64,000 bases of DNA from Caldilineaceae bacterium (GCA_026708085.1 JAPOVP010000056.1:111920-175919), one strand, 5' to 3'. Positions 1 to 8,752 are shown, counted from the first letter of the stretch. Notes: generated by a model from the sequence alone, not told the origin. Program-made: numbers and translations.

Positions 1-1505
1 TGATTGTGCTCTACGGGGCCACGAACGGCGCCAACTGGACCAACCGCGCCAACTGGCTGAGCGACAGTCCGCTTGGGGAGTGGCACGGCGTCACCACAGA
101 CAAAGCAGGGCGGATTGTTTCTCTGGATCTCCGCGGGAACCAGTTGAGCGGAGCGATCCCGCCAGAGATTGGCAACCTCACTGACCTGAGAAACCTGTTC
201 CTCCGCGACAACCAGCTGGGCGGATGCCTGCCCCCAAGCTTGCACAAGGTCGCGCACAATGACCTGGCCCGCCTGGGTCTGTCCAATTGCAATACGCCAC
301 CTTCAGCGCCCGAAGAAAGGGCCGCGATGGTTGCGCTCTACGAGGCGGCGAACGGCGCCACCTGGACAGACAGTACCAACTGGCTGAGCGACAGACCGCT
401 CGGGGAGTGGCACGGCGTTACAATCGACAGCACGGGACGGGTCATTGCGCTGTCCCTCGCAGGCAACCGCTTGAGTGGGGCGATCCCGGCGGAGCTGGGC
501 AACCTCACCAACCTGAAAATTCTCTCCCTCCGTGACAACCGGTTGAGCGGGACGATCCCGGTGGAATTGGGCGCTCTCACCAACCTTACGGGCCTATACC
601 TTTCAGCCAACCAGTTGAGCGGAGCGATCCCGGCGGAACTGGGCAGCCTAAGCAACCTGAGAGTGCTGGACCTCGGATTCAGCCAGCTGAGTGGGACGAT
701 TCCGTCTGAGCTGGGCAACCTCACCAACCTGACGCAATTGCGCCTCCGAGAGAATGCGTCGCATGGGGGAATACCGCCGGAACTGGGCAACCTCACCAAC
801 CTGACGCAATTGCACCTCCAGGGGAATACGTTAGGTGGGGAAATACCGCCGGAATTGGGTCAGCTCGCCAACCTGAGGCAACTGTACCTCCAGATGAGCG
901 GGTTGAGTGGAGAGATACCGCCGGAACTGGGCAACATCGCTTGCCTGACACAGCTGCATCTCCAGATGAACGTGTTGAGCGGGGAGATACCGCCGGAACT
1001 GGGCCAGCTTACCTGCCTGACACAGCTCCATCTTTGGGTCAACTATTTGAGTGGGGAGATCCCGCCGGAACTGGGCAACATCACCAAACTGACAGAGCTG
1101 CACCTCGTAGCTAATCGGTTGAGCGGGGAGATACCGCCAGAACTGGGCAACATCACCGACCTGGAATTACTGTACCTCGGCTCGAACCGGTTGAGCGGGG
1201 AGATACCGCCAGAACTAGGCCAGCTTACCAGCTTGACGGGCCTGTCCCTCTACTCGAACCGGTTGCGCGGGGAGATCCCGTCAGAACTGGGCCAGCTTAC
1301 CAACCTGACGGGCCTGTCCCTCAACTCGAATCGGTTGAGCGGGGAGATCCCGCCAGAACTGGGCAACCTCGCTAACCTGTCACACATATACCTTGCAGCC
1401 AATCATGTACGCGGATGCGCGCCCGCAGCTTGGCGCAATGTAAGGTTCAATGACCTGGGCGACCTTGGGCTGCCCTTTTGTGACACGCCACAGGATGATG
1501 CGTGA
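1..1505 (+). CDS. Leucine-rich-repeat protein, 5' end cut by window edge
   Basis: The reading frame is open from the first bases, so the true start lies outside the window; the first GTG at 6 falls inside a conserved ALYxATNGxxWT-like module. About 500 residues are visible. Two modules follow each other: a short one (to about residue 98, ending in GL..C) and a long one starting near residue 105 with about thirteen LRRs of about 24 residues, of the plant-like form LSGEIPPELGNLTNL, closed by a cap ending GLPFC. Such proteins bind proteins or glycans, usually outside the cell; no signal peptide can be judged because the N-terminus is missing. The near-identical repeats suggest recent internal duplication. 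Family assignment is secure; ligand and location are unknown. Confidence 0.85.
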   Translation, partial: IVLYGATNGANWTNRANWLSDSPLGEWHGVTTDKAGRIVSLDLRGNQLSGAIPPEIGNLTDLRNLFLRDNQLGGCLPPSLHKVAHNDLARLGLSNCNTPPSAPEERAAMVALYEAANGATWTDSTNWLSDRPLGEWHGVTIDSTGRVIALSLAGNRLSGAIPAELGNLTNLKILSLRDNRLSGTIPVELGALTNLTGLYLSANQLSGAIPAELGSLSNLRVLDLGFSQLSGTIPSELGNLTNLTQLRLRENASHGGIPPELGNLTNLTQLHLQGNTLGGEIPPELGQLANLRQLYLQMSGLSGEIPPELGNIACLTQLHLQMNVLSGEIPPELGQLTCLTQLHLWVNYLSGEIPPELGNITKLTELHLVANRLSGEIPPELGNITDLELLYLGSNRLSGEIPPELGQLTSLTGLSLYSNRLRGEIPSELGQLTNLTGLSLNSNRLSGEIPPELGNLANLSHIYLAANHVRGCAPAAWRNVRFNDLGDLGLPFCDTPQDDA

Positions 1506-2337
1506 CAAGGGGTCAGCGACGCTTGCTCTCCCCTGAATTGTGTATTCCCACAAAGCTGCCCGATGGAAAGACTTGGCAGTGCCTGCAAGACGTGCTGACC
1601 CGGCGCCCGGCCTGGGGTCCGGCTTCTCCGGCTATTCGAGTCGCGTAGGCATGGCGCGACGCAGGGCCGCGCGCCGGCGCGCCGACGCATGAGATCATGG
1701 CGCAAGGGCGCTGGAAGACGGCGAAGTGGCTGGCGCAGGGGGGAGTCCAAGCTCCGTTGCGTCATGCCGTCAACTTTCGTTTTCGACATTCGATATGCTC
1801 TCTCAGGGCGCGGTTGATGTCCGTCTGGCCGCCGCGGCCGTCTCGGCCGCGGGCTTTGAACTAAGCGATGGGATCCGCGTCAAAGCGCAGGGTGCTCTTT
1901 CGCTTAATGGGGCGGGATCTCCAACCCGACCCCGCCTTGAGAGTGCAAATCCGGCACGAATGGCACTCGCCAGGTTCACTTGGCCGGGGGGGGGGGGGGG
2001 CTGGTTATAGAGAGTCGTTCTCAAGCGGCGGGGGGCTTCCTGTGCGGGAGAGTTTGTTCTGCTCGGGATGAAAACAGATAAGGACGGCGGCTATTGGGCT
2101 CTTACGGCCTGATGCGGCGCCTGCGGGGGGATCGGCCGGCAACCGACCCGCTGAGAGGCGTTCTTATGCGTTTTCCCAAAGATTCGGGTAGCCGCATATC
2201 CCTTGACTCCGTACCGTCTGAACGCGAATCTCGTGTTAGCGGGCCTCAAGAATACAAATTATACTGGTGTCCGGACAGCAGCGAGAGCGGAGAGCCCATC
2301 GACGCCAGCCGCGCAGCAACGACACGGGAGACTGAGC
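1506..2337. other. Gene-poor gap with a 15-G homopolymer
   Basis: I recognise no protein in 832 bases. Short open frames here have no family signature or credible ribosome-binding site. A run of 15 consecutive G sits at 1986-2000. A possible -10 (TATACT, near 2262) lies about 75 bases before the start of the TPR gene, with only a weak -35 18 bases upstream. Confidence 0.5.
1986..2000 (+). repeat. Poly-G tract (15 G)
   Basis: Fifteen uninterrupted G residues, counted directly. It lies in non-coding DNA about 340 bases before the TPR gene. Such tracts are slippage-prone and hard to sequence, so the true length may differ. Confidence 0.9.
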
Positions 2338-3564
2338 ATGAAGCGCACGCACAAGAGACTGAGTGTGTTCGCAGCGGTTGTCGTGGCGTGTGCGGTGATC
2401 GCCACTTGTGCCGGCACGAACAGCTCAAACGCCTACATCACTGACCTCCGTCAGTCCCTGCGTCTCCGTCTGCAGCCCGACAATGTCGACGCTTACATAA
2501 GTCGGGGCAATGCCAAGGGGGAGCTTGAACGATACGAGGAGGCTATCGCCGACTATAGCCAGGCGCTCCAACTCCAGCCCGACAATGCCTATGCCTACGA
2601 CCATCGAGGCTTTGCCAGGTTAATGCTTGGTCAATACCGGGACGCCATCGCTGACTACGACCAAGCCCTCCAACTGCGACCCGACTTCGCCGCAGCCTAC
2701 TACTATCGGGGCGCCGCCAGCTTTACGATCGGTGAATATGAGGATGCCATCGCCGACATGGACCAGACCCTCCGTTTCTGGCCAGACGATGTCAACGCCT
2801 ACGGCTTTCGAGGCAGTGCGAAGGTCTGTCTAGGTCAATACCAGGACGCCATCGCCGACTACAACCAGGCTCTCCAATTGGGGCCGGACAATGCCGACGC
2901 CTACGCTGGGCGGGCCAATGCCAAGATTGGGCTTGGTCAATACCAGGACGCCTTTAGCGACCTGGACCAGGCTTTTCAACTGCAGCCCGACAACGCCAAC
3001 GCTTACGTCGTTCGGGGTCATGCCATGACCCGCCGCGGTCAATACGAGGAGGCCGTTGCCGACTACGGGCAGGCGCTCCAGCTGCAGGCGGACGCTGCCA
3101 GCGTATACGTCTTTCAGGGTCATGCCAAGGGACACCTCGGTCAACACCAGGAGGCCATCGCCGACTATAACCAGGCGCTACAACTCAAGCCCGACTATGC
3201 CAGCGCCTACTTCTATCGGGGCCGTGCCAAGGTTGAGCTCGGTCAATACCTGGAAGCCATCTCCGACTATAACCAAGCTCTACGACTCAAGCCTGATATA
3301 GCGGTCGCCTACGTCTATCGGGGTATTGCCAAGGTTGAGCTCGGTCAATATCTGGAAGCCATCACAGACTATGACCAGGCCCTACAGATCAAGCCCGGCA
3401 ATGCCCGCGCCTACCACAACAGGGTCCTGGCCAAGTTCAACTTAGGTCTGTCCGTGGACGCCTTTCCCAACTATGAGCAGGCCCTGCTGGAGCAGTCCGA
3501 CTTCGCTGACGACTACCGGGATGCGTTGACTTTTCACTTGAGAAGGCCGAAATCGGAACAATGA
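2338..3564 (+). CDS. Secreted tetratricopeptide-repeat protein
   Basis: The start at 2338 is chosen because GGGAG lies 8 bases upstream and the N-terminus becomes a signal peptide (KR-rich, hydrophobic residues 9-24, Cys near 24). In-frame codons further upstream give no export signal. The mature part, about residues 30-400, is roughly eleven consecutive 34-residue TPRs of the form YEEAIADYSQALQLQPDNAxAY. TPRs make a superhelix that binds peptides or partner proteins; no catalytic domain is present. The Cys is preceded by Ala-Thr, so a lipobox is only marginal and secretion or lipid anchoring is undecided. The next gene is about 300 bases away, so it looks monocistronic. The repeats are very alike, which implies recent expansion. 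Confidence 0.85.
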   Translation: MKRTHKRLSVFAAVVVACAVIATCAGTNSSNAYITDLRQSLRLRLQPDNVDAYISRGNAKGELERYEEAIADYSQALQLQPDNAYAYDHRGFARLMLGQYRDAIADYDQALQLRPDFAAAYYYRGAASFTIGEYEDAIADMDQTLRFWPDDVNAYGFRGSAKVCLGQYQDAIADYNQALQLGPDNADAYAGRANAKIGLGQYQDAFSDLDQAFQLQPDNANAYVVRGHAMTRRGQYEEAVADYGQALQLQADAASVYVFQGHAKGHLGQHQEAIADYNQALQLKPDYASAYFYRGRAKVELGQYLEAISDYNQALRLKPDIAVAYVYRGIAKVELGQYLEAITDYDQALQIKPGNARAYHNRVLAKFNLGLSVDAFPNYEQALLEQSDFADDYRDALTFHLRRPKSEQ

Positions 3565-3861
3565 GGTGAGAAGAATAAAAGGATTCTGAACAGATTGCGC
3601 GCTTCCAAGGCCGGTCTCGCCGCCGTGGTGGGGCCCTGTATGGCGGGCCCGATCTTTGGACCACAATACGGGAAAGATCCCGTCCCATTTCCTGTGCCGA
3701 ATGCTCACCAGGTCAAGAGTCGCCGTCAAACACGGATTTGGTCGTCTGAGGCGCGGCTTCGCCCCGGACACGAAGTCCGCTAGAATGCACTTGACTTCTG
3801 ACTGTTCGATGCAGCCAGATTCATGACAGACTGTTCGCTACGAGGTTTCCTCCAAGTGGCT

Positions 3862-4194
3862 ATGGTTTCAATCGACAGGGCGACAATTCAGGCCGTTGCT
3901 CAGTTGATCGCCGAACAGTTCGACCCGGAACAGATTATCCTCTTCGGCAGCCACGCCCGCGGCAACGCCGGCTCCCACAGCGACGTCGATCTCCTCGTCG
4001 TCCTCAAATCCCTCGACGACTGGCCCAAACGGGGCAACCCCATTCGCAGGGCGATAGGCGAACAGTTCATGCTGCCCGTCGACATCCTCGTCACGACGCA
4101 TGACCGTCTTGCAAAGCAGCGCAACAATCCTTATTCCTTTGTCAACACGGCTCTAGAACTGCATGAAATCCTGTATGAGCGGACGGCGTCCTGA
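3862..4194 (+). CDS. MNT-type nucleotidyltransferase, antitoxin candidate
   Basis: Small nucleotidyltransferase-fold protein of 110 residues. It carries the signature GSHARGNAGSHSDVDLLVV (residues about 28-46), that is the GSx10DxD metal and nucleotide site, so the active site looks intact. A longer frame begins at ATG 3823, but the domain normally begins close to the 3862 Met; neither start has a clear Shine-Dalgarno. The frame overlaps the following HEPN gene by 32 bases, the standard arrangement of MNT-HEPN pairs. In characterised pairs the nucleotidyltransferase neutralises the HEPN toxin by AMPylation; whether that applies here is inference. Confidence 0.85.
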   Translation: MVSIDRATIQAVAQLIAEQFDPEQIILFGSHARGNAGSHSDVDLLVVLKSLDDWPKRGNPIRRAIGEQFMLPVDILVTTHDRLAKQRNNPYSFVNTALELHEILYERTAS

Positions 4195-4561
4195 GCAGGA
4201 CTGGTTCGAAAAGGCAGAACAGGACCTGGAGATGGCCCGGCGTGCCATGCTGCCCGGAAATCCATTTCCCGCAATGGCCTGCTATCATGCCCAGCAGTGT
4301 GCCGAAAAGCACCTGAAAGAATTCCTGGTATCCAGGTCGCATAGATTCAATTTCGTCCATGATCTGTTCTATTTGACACAGGAATGCACGCAACATCAGC
4401 CGGCCTTCAGCGAGCTGGAACTGACGGCCGAGACATTGGGCAGGTACGGCGCAGGCGTGCGATATCCGATGGAAGATTTTGTTGATCCGGACGAAGAAGA
4501 GGCTTGGGAAGCGGTAAGATTGGCCGGTGAAGTCGCAACTTTCGTGAAGAGCCAGCTCTAG
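4163..4561 (+). CDS. HEPN domain protein, toxin candidate
   Basis: 132-residue helical HEPN protein (DWFEKAEQDLEMARRAM start, HAQQCAEKHLKEFLV core). The RNase motif R-x4-H is visible as RFNFVH near residues 55-60. The residue two after the His is Leu, not the Tyr that is AMPylated in the RX4HXY form of HepT, so it resembles the broader HEPN family (PF05168) more than HepT (DUF86). It overlaps the nucleotidyltransferase gene in another frame, implying translational coupling. An alternative Met lies at 4175; no strong Shine-Dalgarno helps decide. Probable toxin-antitoxin or abortive-infection module; that function is inferred from the pair. Confidence 0.85.
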   Translation: MKSCMSGRRPEQDWFEKAEQDLEMARRAMLPGNPFPAMACYHAQQCAEKHLKEFLVSRSHRFNFVHDLFYLTQECTQHQPAFSELELTAETLGRYGAGVRYPMEDFVDPDEEEAWEAVRLAGEVATFVKSQL

Positions 4562-4604
4562 CCCCGAGGCCCTCCGATTGGGATCTCCACCAAGCCGCGC
4601 AACC

Positions 4605-4820
4605 TGAAAGGAGTGCCGCCACCTGCGGGCGCGATTGGACGCGCTCTACTTTCACCTCTACGAGCTGTCCTAGGATGACGCGGCCTGCATCCTCGACACG
4701 TTCCCCGGCGTACGTCGCCACGACGAGGCTGCGTTCGGCCGTTACCGCACGAAGGAGATGGTGCTCGCGTACTACAATGCGCTCGACGCCGGGGATGTGG
4801 ATGTGGTGGTGGTGGTTTAG
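4605..4820 (+). pseudogene. 3' remnant of a restriction-type DNA methylase
   Basis: Frame 4605-4820 reads HLRARLDALYFHLYELS, then an in-frame TAG at 4671-4673, then DDAACILDTFPGVRRHDEAA and FGRYRTKEMVLAYYNAL to a final TAG at 4818. This resembles the C-terminal tail I know from large Eco57I-like/BREX-type DNA methyltransferases, where Arg is usual at the stop position. Nothing upstream resembles the catalytic part. So it is a fossil of a restriction-modification or BREX-like gene in the nuclease patch. Family recognition is from memory of the tail motif. Confidence 0.65.
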
Positions 4821-5204
4821 GTCTTCGTGCGTCCAGCTTCAGCCGTGAGCGCACTGTTTCCCTCAAGGCAGGGCGCTCATGGTTTGGGAATACCTGGCTT
4901 GACTTGGGGGTGGGAAGCCTCGTTGGATCGGCGTGAAGTAGGGTAGCCGAAACTCTTTACCAAAATGCTGCATATGGATATGGTCGGGAGGAGCCCGGGG
5001 CGTTGCAGACGTGGCGGCGCGTTGTCACAATTCATCTCCGAATAGACTTCGGAAGAACCCTTCCTGGCCGTCTATGTCAAACCTGCTTTACGCAAGCCTC
5101 AAAGTCAGTCTTGAATGTCTGTATTGCATGGCGGACAGAAATTCCTGGCGCATGGCCTGGGACGCCTTGAACTCATAAAGCTTGTTTTCATAGGAGCAAG
5201 GAGC
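4821..5204. other. Gap without recognisable gene
   Basis: 384 bases between the methylase remnant and the small conserved gene at 5205. I see no supported frame, hairpin or promoter. It may hold further decayed sequence of the lost methylase locus. Confidence 0.4.
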
Positions 5205-5585
5205 ATGACTCCGACTTTGACAGATTTGATCGACCGAGCGCCTTGGCGGGAGGCGGTTACCTACCGGGAAACCTGGCCTCATGAGTATGTGCTCAGCAGA
5301 AAGGATGACCAAAGGGCCTTGATTGAGGCAGTCTGCGCTCGCTTTCGGGCTGGAGAGGGCGTTCGCTGTCGCTTCTTCCGTATGAACAATACCTATCTCT
5401 TTATTGGAGATTACAAATACTGGTTGATGACGGAGTGCGACGAAATCGATTTTGACGCCGACGGGGATTACGTACTGAATCGGGCACGGCTTTACCGGGA
5501 CCGGCGCGATTTCCTGATTCAGCCGGGTGACACCGGCAAGCCTGAGGACTATCCGATGAACCCGCCCAATCCACTGTCCGGTTGA
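5205..5585 (+). CDS. Conserved small protein of unknown function
   Basis: 126 residues. ATG 5205 is preferred over an upstream in-frame start because AGGAG lies 8 bases before it. The sequence is soluble, acidic and rich in Tyr, Trp and Arg, with WREAVTYRETWPHEYV near the N-terminus and DADGDYVLNRARLYRDRRDF in the second half. I believe it belongs to a widespread family of hypothetical proteins often found beside methylase or restriction genes, which fits the remnant just upstream; that association is recollection. No catalytic motif, signal peptide or membrane segment is visible. It ends 47 bases before the PD-(D/E)XK gene, so co-transcription is plausible. Confidence 0.75.
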   Translation: MTPTLTDLIDRAPWREAVTYRETWPHEYVLSRKDDQRALIEAVCARFRAGEGVRCRFFRMNNTYLFIGDYKYWLMTECDEIDFDADGDYVLNRARLYRDRRDFLIQPGDTGKPEDYPMNPPNPLSG

Positions 5586-5632
5586 CTTAGACCAATTTTT
5601 TTCGAAGGTACACAACACTAGGGATAGACGCA

Positions 5633-6691
5633 ATGACAAAGAACCTCACGTTGCTTGCCCAACTCTCAAACACGTTCAACCAACACCCTGAGCTAGTCGC
5701 TACGGAGGCCCTTGGTCACATTCTGGCCGGTTCTGAACCAGCCAGAGAAGCCCTTCGAGCATTTCTTCAGGCGTATATGCTGGACATTGGAAAGATCGCC
5801 ACAGTGGAGACCGAGAAAATCGGAGATGAACTCGAACGTCCCGACCTGGCCTGCTCTGACCAAGCGGGCAATGAACGCCTCTTGATTGAAGCAAAATTCT
5901 GGGCGGGTCTTACCGGCAATCAGCCCGTTACTTACCTAAGACGCTTACGAGACACTCGGGCGTCGGCTCTATTGGTGGTGGCGCCATTCCTTCGATTTGA
6001 GGAACTTTGGCCGGAGTTGAAGCGGCGGGTATCCGAAACAGACGATATCGAATGGACTGACGGCGGAGAGGACGGGGAGGTCAGATGGGCGTCGACCGGA
6101 AAACATCGCCTGCTCATGCTAGCATCTTGGCGTCATGTTCTGGATAGGCTGGCAACTCGCGCCAGCGCCGCCGGAGAAATGCAGTCTACGAATGACATAC
6201 AGCAACTAAAAGGGCTTGCCGACCTTCAGGATTCCGAAGCATTCCTCCCGCTGCGGGCGGAGCAACTGGGTCCGGAATTCCCTCGGCTGCACGGGCACCT
6301 GCTCCGGCTGTTCTATGATGCGACAGACCGTATCGTTGAAACAGGTTTGGCCGTCACACGGGATATGAAAAAGGTGAGGTTCGATAGCGGCCGGATTCAA
6401 TATATGGAGCTTGGAGGCTTCAATAGTTGGTTCGGAACCGATTACGACTACTGGTTCAACTATAGGCAAACGCCCTTATGGTTCGGATTCCAGCAGGGTG
6501 CCTGGAGCGAACATGAGGAAACTATACTATCGAAGATCGCGTCGCTTCGATTGAGAGAGCCGCCCAAATTTATCGAGGCCAAGCGAGTCATTCCGATTAC
6601 GCTTTTGACTGGAGTTGAGTACAACGCTGTACTCGATGATGTCGTCAGCCAGCTCAAGGAGATCGCCGAATTGCTGCAGTCGCCGCAATAG
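5633..6691 (+). CDS. PD-(D/E)XK superfamily nuclease-like protein
   Basis: 352 residues. Around residues 70-105 the sequence shows the PD-(D/E)XK core: PDLACSD (metal-binding Asp), LLIEAKFW (the E-x-K half) and QPVTY (the QxxxY motif of RecB-like nucleases). A helical N-terminus precedes it, and a C-terminal region rich in aromatic residues (WFNYRQTPLWFGFQQGAW, near residue 270) follows, perhaps for DNA or partner binding. It begins a run of three nuclease-like genes (5633-8658) with short gaps. All catalytic residues appear present, so it is likely an active DNase, but substrate and role (defence, repair or remnant restriction) cannot be read from sequence. Confidence 0.75.
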   Translation: MTKNLTLLAQLSNTFNQHPELVATEALGHILAGSEPAREALRAFLQAYMLDIGKIATVETEKIGDELERPDLACSDQAGNERLLIEAKFWAGLTGNQPVTYLRRLRDTRASALLVVAPFLRFEELWPELKRRVSETDDIEWTDGGEDGEVRWASTGKHRLLMLASWRHVLDRLATRASAAGEMQSTNDIQQLKGLADLQDSEAFLPLRAEQLGPEFPRLHGHLLRLFYDATDRIVETGLAVTRDMKKVRFDSGRIQYMELGGFNSWFGTDYDYWFNYRQTPLWFGFQQGAWSEHEETILSKIASLRLREPPKFIEAKRVIPITLLTGVEYNAVLDDVVSQLKEIAELLQSPQ

Positions 6692-6728
6692 ACAATCCTC
6701 AGATCGCTTGACAGGGAAAGGAACCACC

Positions 6729-7808
6729 ATGCCGATAGAGACAGAAATCTGGCGTATCCAGCAAGATCTGAGTCCCCTTCCACTCACAAACATCGACTTG
6801 GAACAGCGCCTGCAGGAAATCATCGTTGCCGACCTCTCCATCGTCGATACCGGGCTCATGCTGATCGGCCGTGAAGTTCCTACTGCCTTCGGCGGGTACA
6901 TCGACATCCTCGCCATCGACGCTAGCGGAAACCTGGTTGTTGTCGAGTTAAAGAAGGGCAGAACGCCCAGGGAAGTCGTAGCGCAAGTTCTCGACTACGC
7001 CTCTTGGGTTATCAGCCTGACTTCCGGAGACATCGCCAGGATTTTCATCGACTACCAGGGTTCCTTGGAAGTCAAAGAGACGCAGGAAGGCATAGACGCT
7101 GCCCTCAAAGATCGGTTTGGCGCCATACCCGACGAACTCAACACCTCCCACAGGCTCCTGATCGTCGCCGCAGAACTTGATCCGTCTACCGAGCGCATCG
7201 TCTCCTATCTGCAAGAGCAGTACGGTGTCGACATCAACGTCGCGTTCTTTCGAACTTTTCGGGATGAAGACCGTGAATACCTGACCCGCACCTGGCTTAT
7301 CGAGCCGGACACTCTTGCGACCGAAATCTCCTCCTCCACAGCCAAGAGAGAGTGGAATGGCGAGGTTTACGTCGTCTTCGTTGAAGATGAGAGCCGCCGC
7401 TGGAAAGACGCCAAACGATATGGTTTCGTCAGTGCTGGGGGTGGGGATACGTACGTGAAGCCGCTCGGGAAGCTTCAACGCGGCGACCGGGTCTGGGTCC
7501 ACGCGTCCGGCAATGGCTATGTCGGCTTTGGCGAGGTCCTGGAGCCCGCCGTGCGCCCTGACCAGTTCATGGTCTACATCGACGGCGATCGCAAACCTCT
7601 GACCGAATTCCAGCTAGAGGCACCGAACGCCTTCAAAGAAGAGCAAGGGGAGCATTTCGTCGCCGTCCGTTGGATCAAGACGGTCGACAAACAGCCAGGA
7701 ATTTGGGAGCGGGGGTTTTTCAGCTACCCAAGAATCGTAGCGAGACCTCTCAGCCCCAAGTGGCAATTCACGATTGACCGGCTCACGTCCCTTTGGGGCA
7801 TAGAATAG
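6729..7808 (+). CDS. NucS/DUF91-like endonuclease with C-terminal accessory domain
   Basis: 359 residues. ATG 6729 is preferred because an AGGGAAAGGA ribosome site lies just upstream; earlier in-frame codons overlap the previous gene. Residues about 20-110 match the NucS-type nuclease core: LEQRLQEII, GGYIDILAID, VVVELKKG (E-x-K) and QVLDY. Beyond residue 210 a second domain carries YGFVSAGGGDTY and GDRVWVHASGNGYVGFGEV, which resembles EVE/PUA-like or OB-like nucleic-acid-binding modules. If so, the protein could cut DNA carrying modified bases. NucS proper acts on mismatches, so mismatch repair is an alternative. It lies between two other nuclease-like genes. Confidence 0.75.
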   Translation: MPIETEIWRIQQDLSPLPLTNIDLEQRLQEIIVADLSIVDTGLMLIGREVPTAFGGYIDILAIDASGNLVVVELKKGRTPREVVAQVLDYASWVISLTSGDIARIFIDYQGSLEVKETQEGIDAALKDRFGAIPDELNTSHRLLIVAAELDPSTERIVSYLQEQYGVDINVAFFRTFRDEDREYLTRTWLIEPDTLATEISSSTAKREWNGEVYVVFVEDESRRWKDAKRYGFVSAGGGDTYVKPLGKLQRGDRVWVHASGNGYVGFGEVLEPAVRPDQFMVYIDGDRKPLTEFQLEAPNAFKEEQGEHFVAVRWIKTVDKQPGIWERGFFSYPRIVARPLSPKWQFTIDRLTSLWGIE

Positions 7809-7866
7809 GCCCTCGCGCCTCCTTCGAACTACCCTGCCAAGCGACTCTCCACAAGGAAGTGCAGCC

Positions 7867-8658
7867 ATGCCCAACATCGTCTATGTGCTAACCAATCCGG
7901 CGATGCCGGGGATCGTCAAAATCGGCATGACCGACAGGAAGAACGTTCAGCATAGGATGGGAGAACTTTACTCTACAGGCGTGCCGCTTCCCTTTGACTG
8001 CGTAATCGCCCGCGAAATTGAGGGAATCGGAGCCGGCGAGATTGAGAGCGCACTGCACATCGCCTTCGGGCCACATCGCATAAACAATTCCCGGGAGTTC
8101 TTCCAGCTGGAACCAGAGCAGGTCGAGGTCCTGCTGCAGGTGATGCCGGGCAAGGACGTGACGCCGCCGGACACCGACCAGACGGCTGGTCTCACACCAG
8201 ATGACAGGGATGCCTCTTCAGAGTTCAAGAAGCGTCAGAGTCGGACCAACGAAGAGGAGTTTTTCGACTCTCTCAACGAAAACGGCAAAACAGTCTACGA
8301 CAGTGTGCTGGCACTTGGAAAAAAGCGCGGCATGAGAATCAAATGGGGCCTCAAAGGGTTCTCACTCAACGTGGAATCCAAAGGAGCTCTGATCGTGGTC
8401 TGCTACGGCTACCCGCCATCGGCGTACAACCAGAATATCTATACTGATTTCGACTCGGTGCTGAGGAAGTCGACCGTTCCGCCTGAAGACGTGGAAGCGC
8501 TGAAGGACATTGCGCTCAAGACTGGTCTGTTCGAGCCTGCAGGCAGGGGTAACAATTTTGTGTGCCGCACCGACCGGACGTGGGACGAAGCTGAACTGGC
8601 TAAACTGACGGGCTGGATGAGCACGGTCGTAGAGCATATCCGCCAGTACGAAACGTAG
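7867..8658 (+). CDS. GIY-YIG (T5orf172-type) nuclease family protein
   Basis: 263 residues, with AAGGAAG upstream of the ATG. The N-terminal 90 residues form a GIY-YIG domain of the T5orf172 type: IVYVLTNP and VKIGMT replace GIY and YIG, followed by RMGELYST (catalytic Arg) and NSREFF (catalytic Glu). After a charged linker, residues about 125-260 form a second domain (EEFFDSLNENGKTVYDSV, IVVCYGYPPSAYNQ) I do not recognise. It is third in the nuclease run. Function may be restriction-like or recombination-related. The stop codon lies inside one copy of a dispersed repeat (8655-8679). Confidence 0.75.
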   Translation: MPNIVYVLTNPAMPGIVKIGMTDRKNVQHRMGELYSTGVPLPFDCVIAREIEGIGAGEIESALHIAFGPHRINNSREFFQLEPEQVEVLLQVMPGKDVTPPDTDQTAGLTPDDRDASSEFKKRQSRTNEEEFFDSLNENGKTVYDSVLALGKKRGMRIKWGLKGFSLNVESKGALIVVCYGYPPSAYNQNIYTDFDSVLRKSTVPPEDVEALKDIALKTGLFEPAGRGNNFVCRTDRTWDEAELAKLTGWMSTVVEHIRQYET

Positions 8659-8679
8659 GGACGCCCCTTGTGGGTGCCC
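8655..8679 (-). repeat. Dispersed 22-bp repeat, copy 1
   Basis: Read on the minus strand this contains ACCCACAAGGGGCGTCCCTAC, matching 29119-29140 on the plus strand at 21 of 22 positions. The core GGGGCGYCCC is nearly palindromic. Confidence 0.75.
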
Positions 8680-8752
8680 AACAACGCTGCAGTGCGCAGC
8701 TGTCGCCTTGGGCTGAAAGCTGCCTAGGGCGTCAGGGCAAGGAGCAAAAACA

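Noticed and set aside
1726..2010. Short frames around the poly-G tract
   Set aside because: They run through homopolymer DNA, lack a Shine-Dalgarno and match no family I know.
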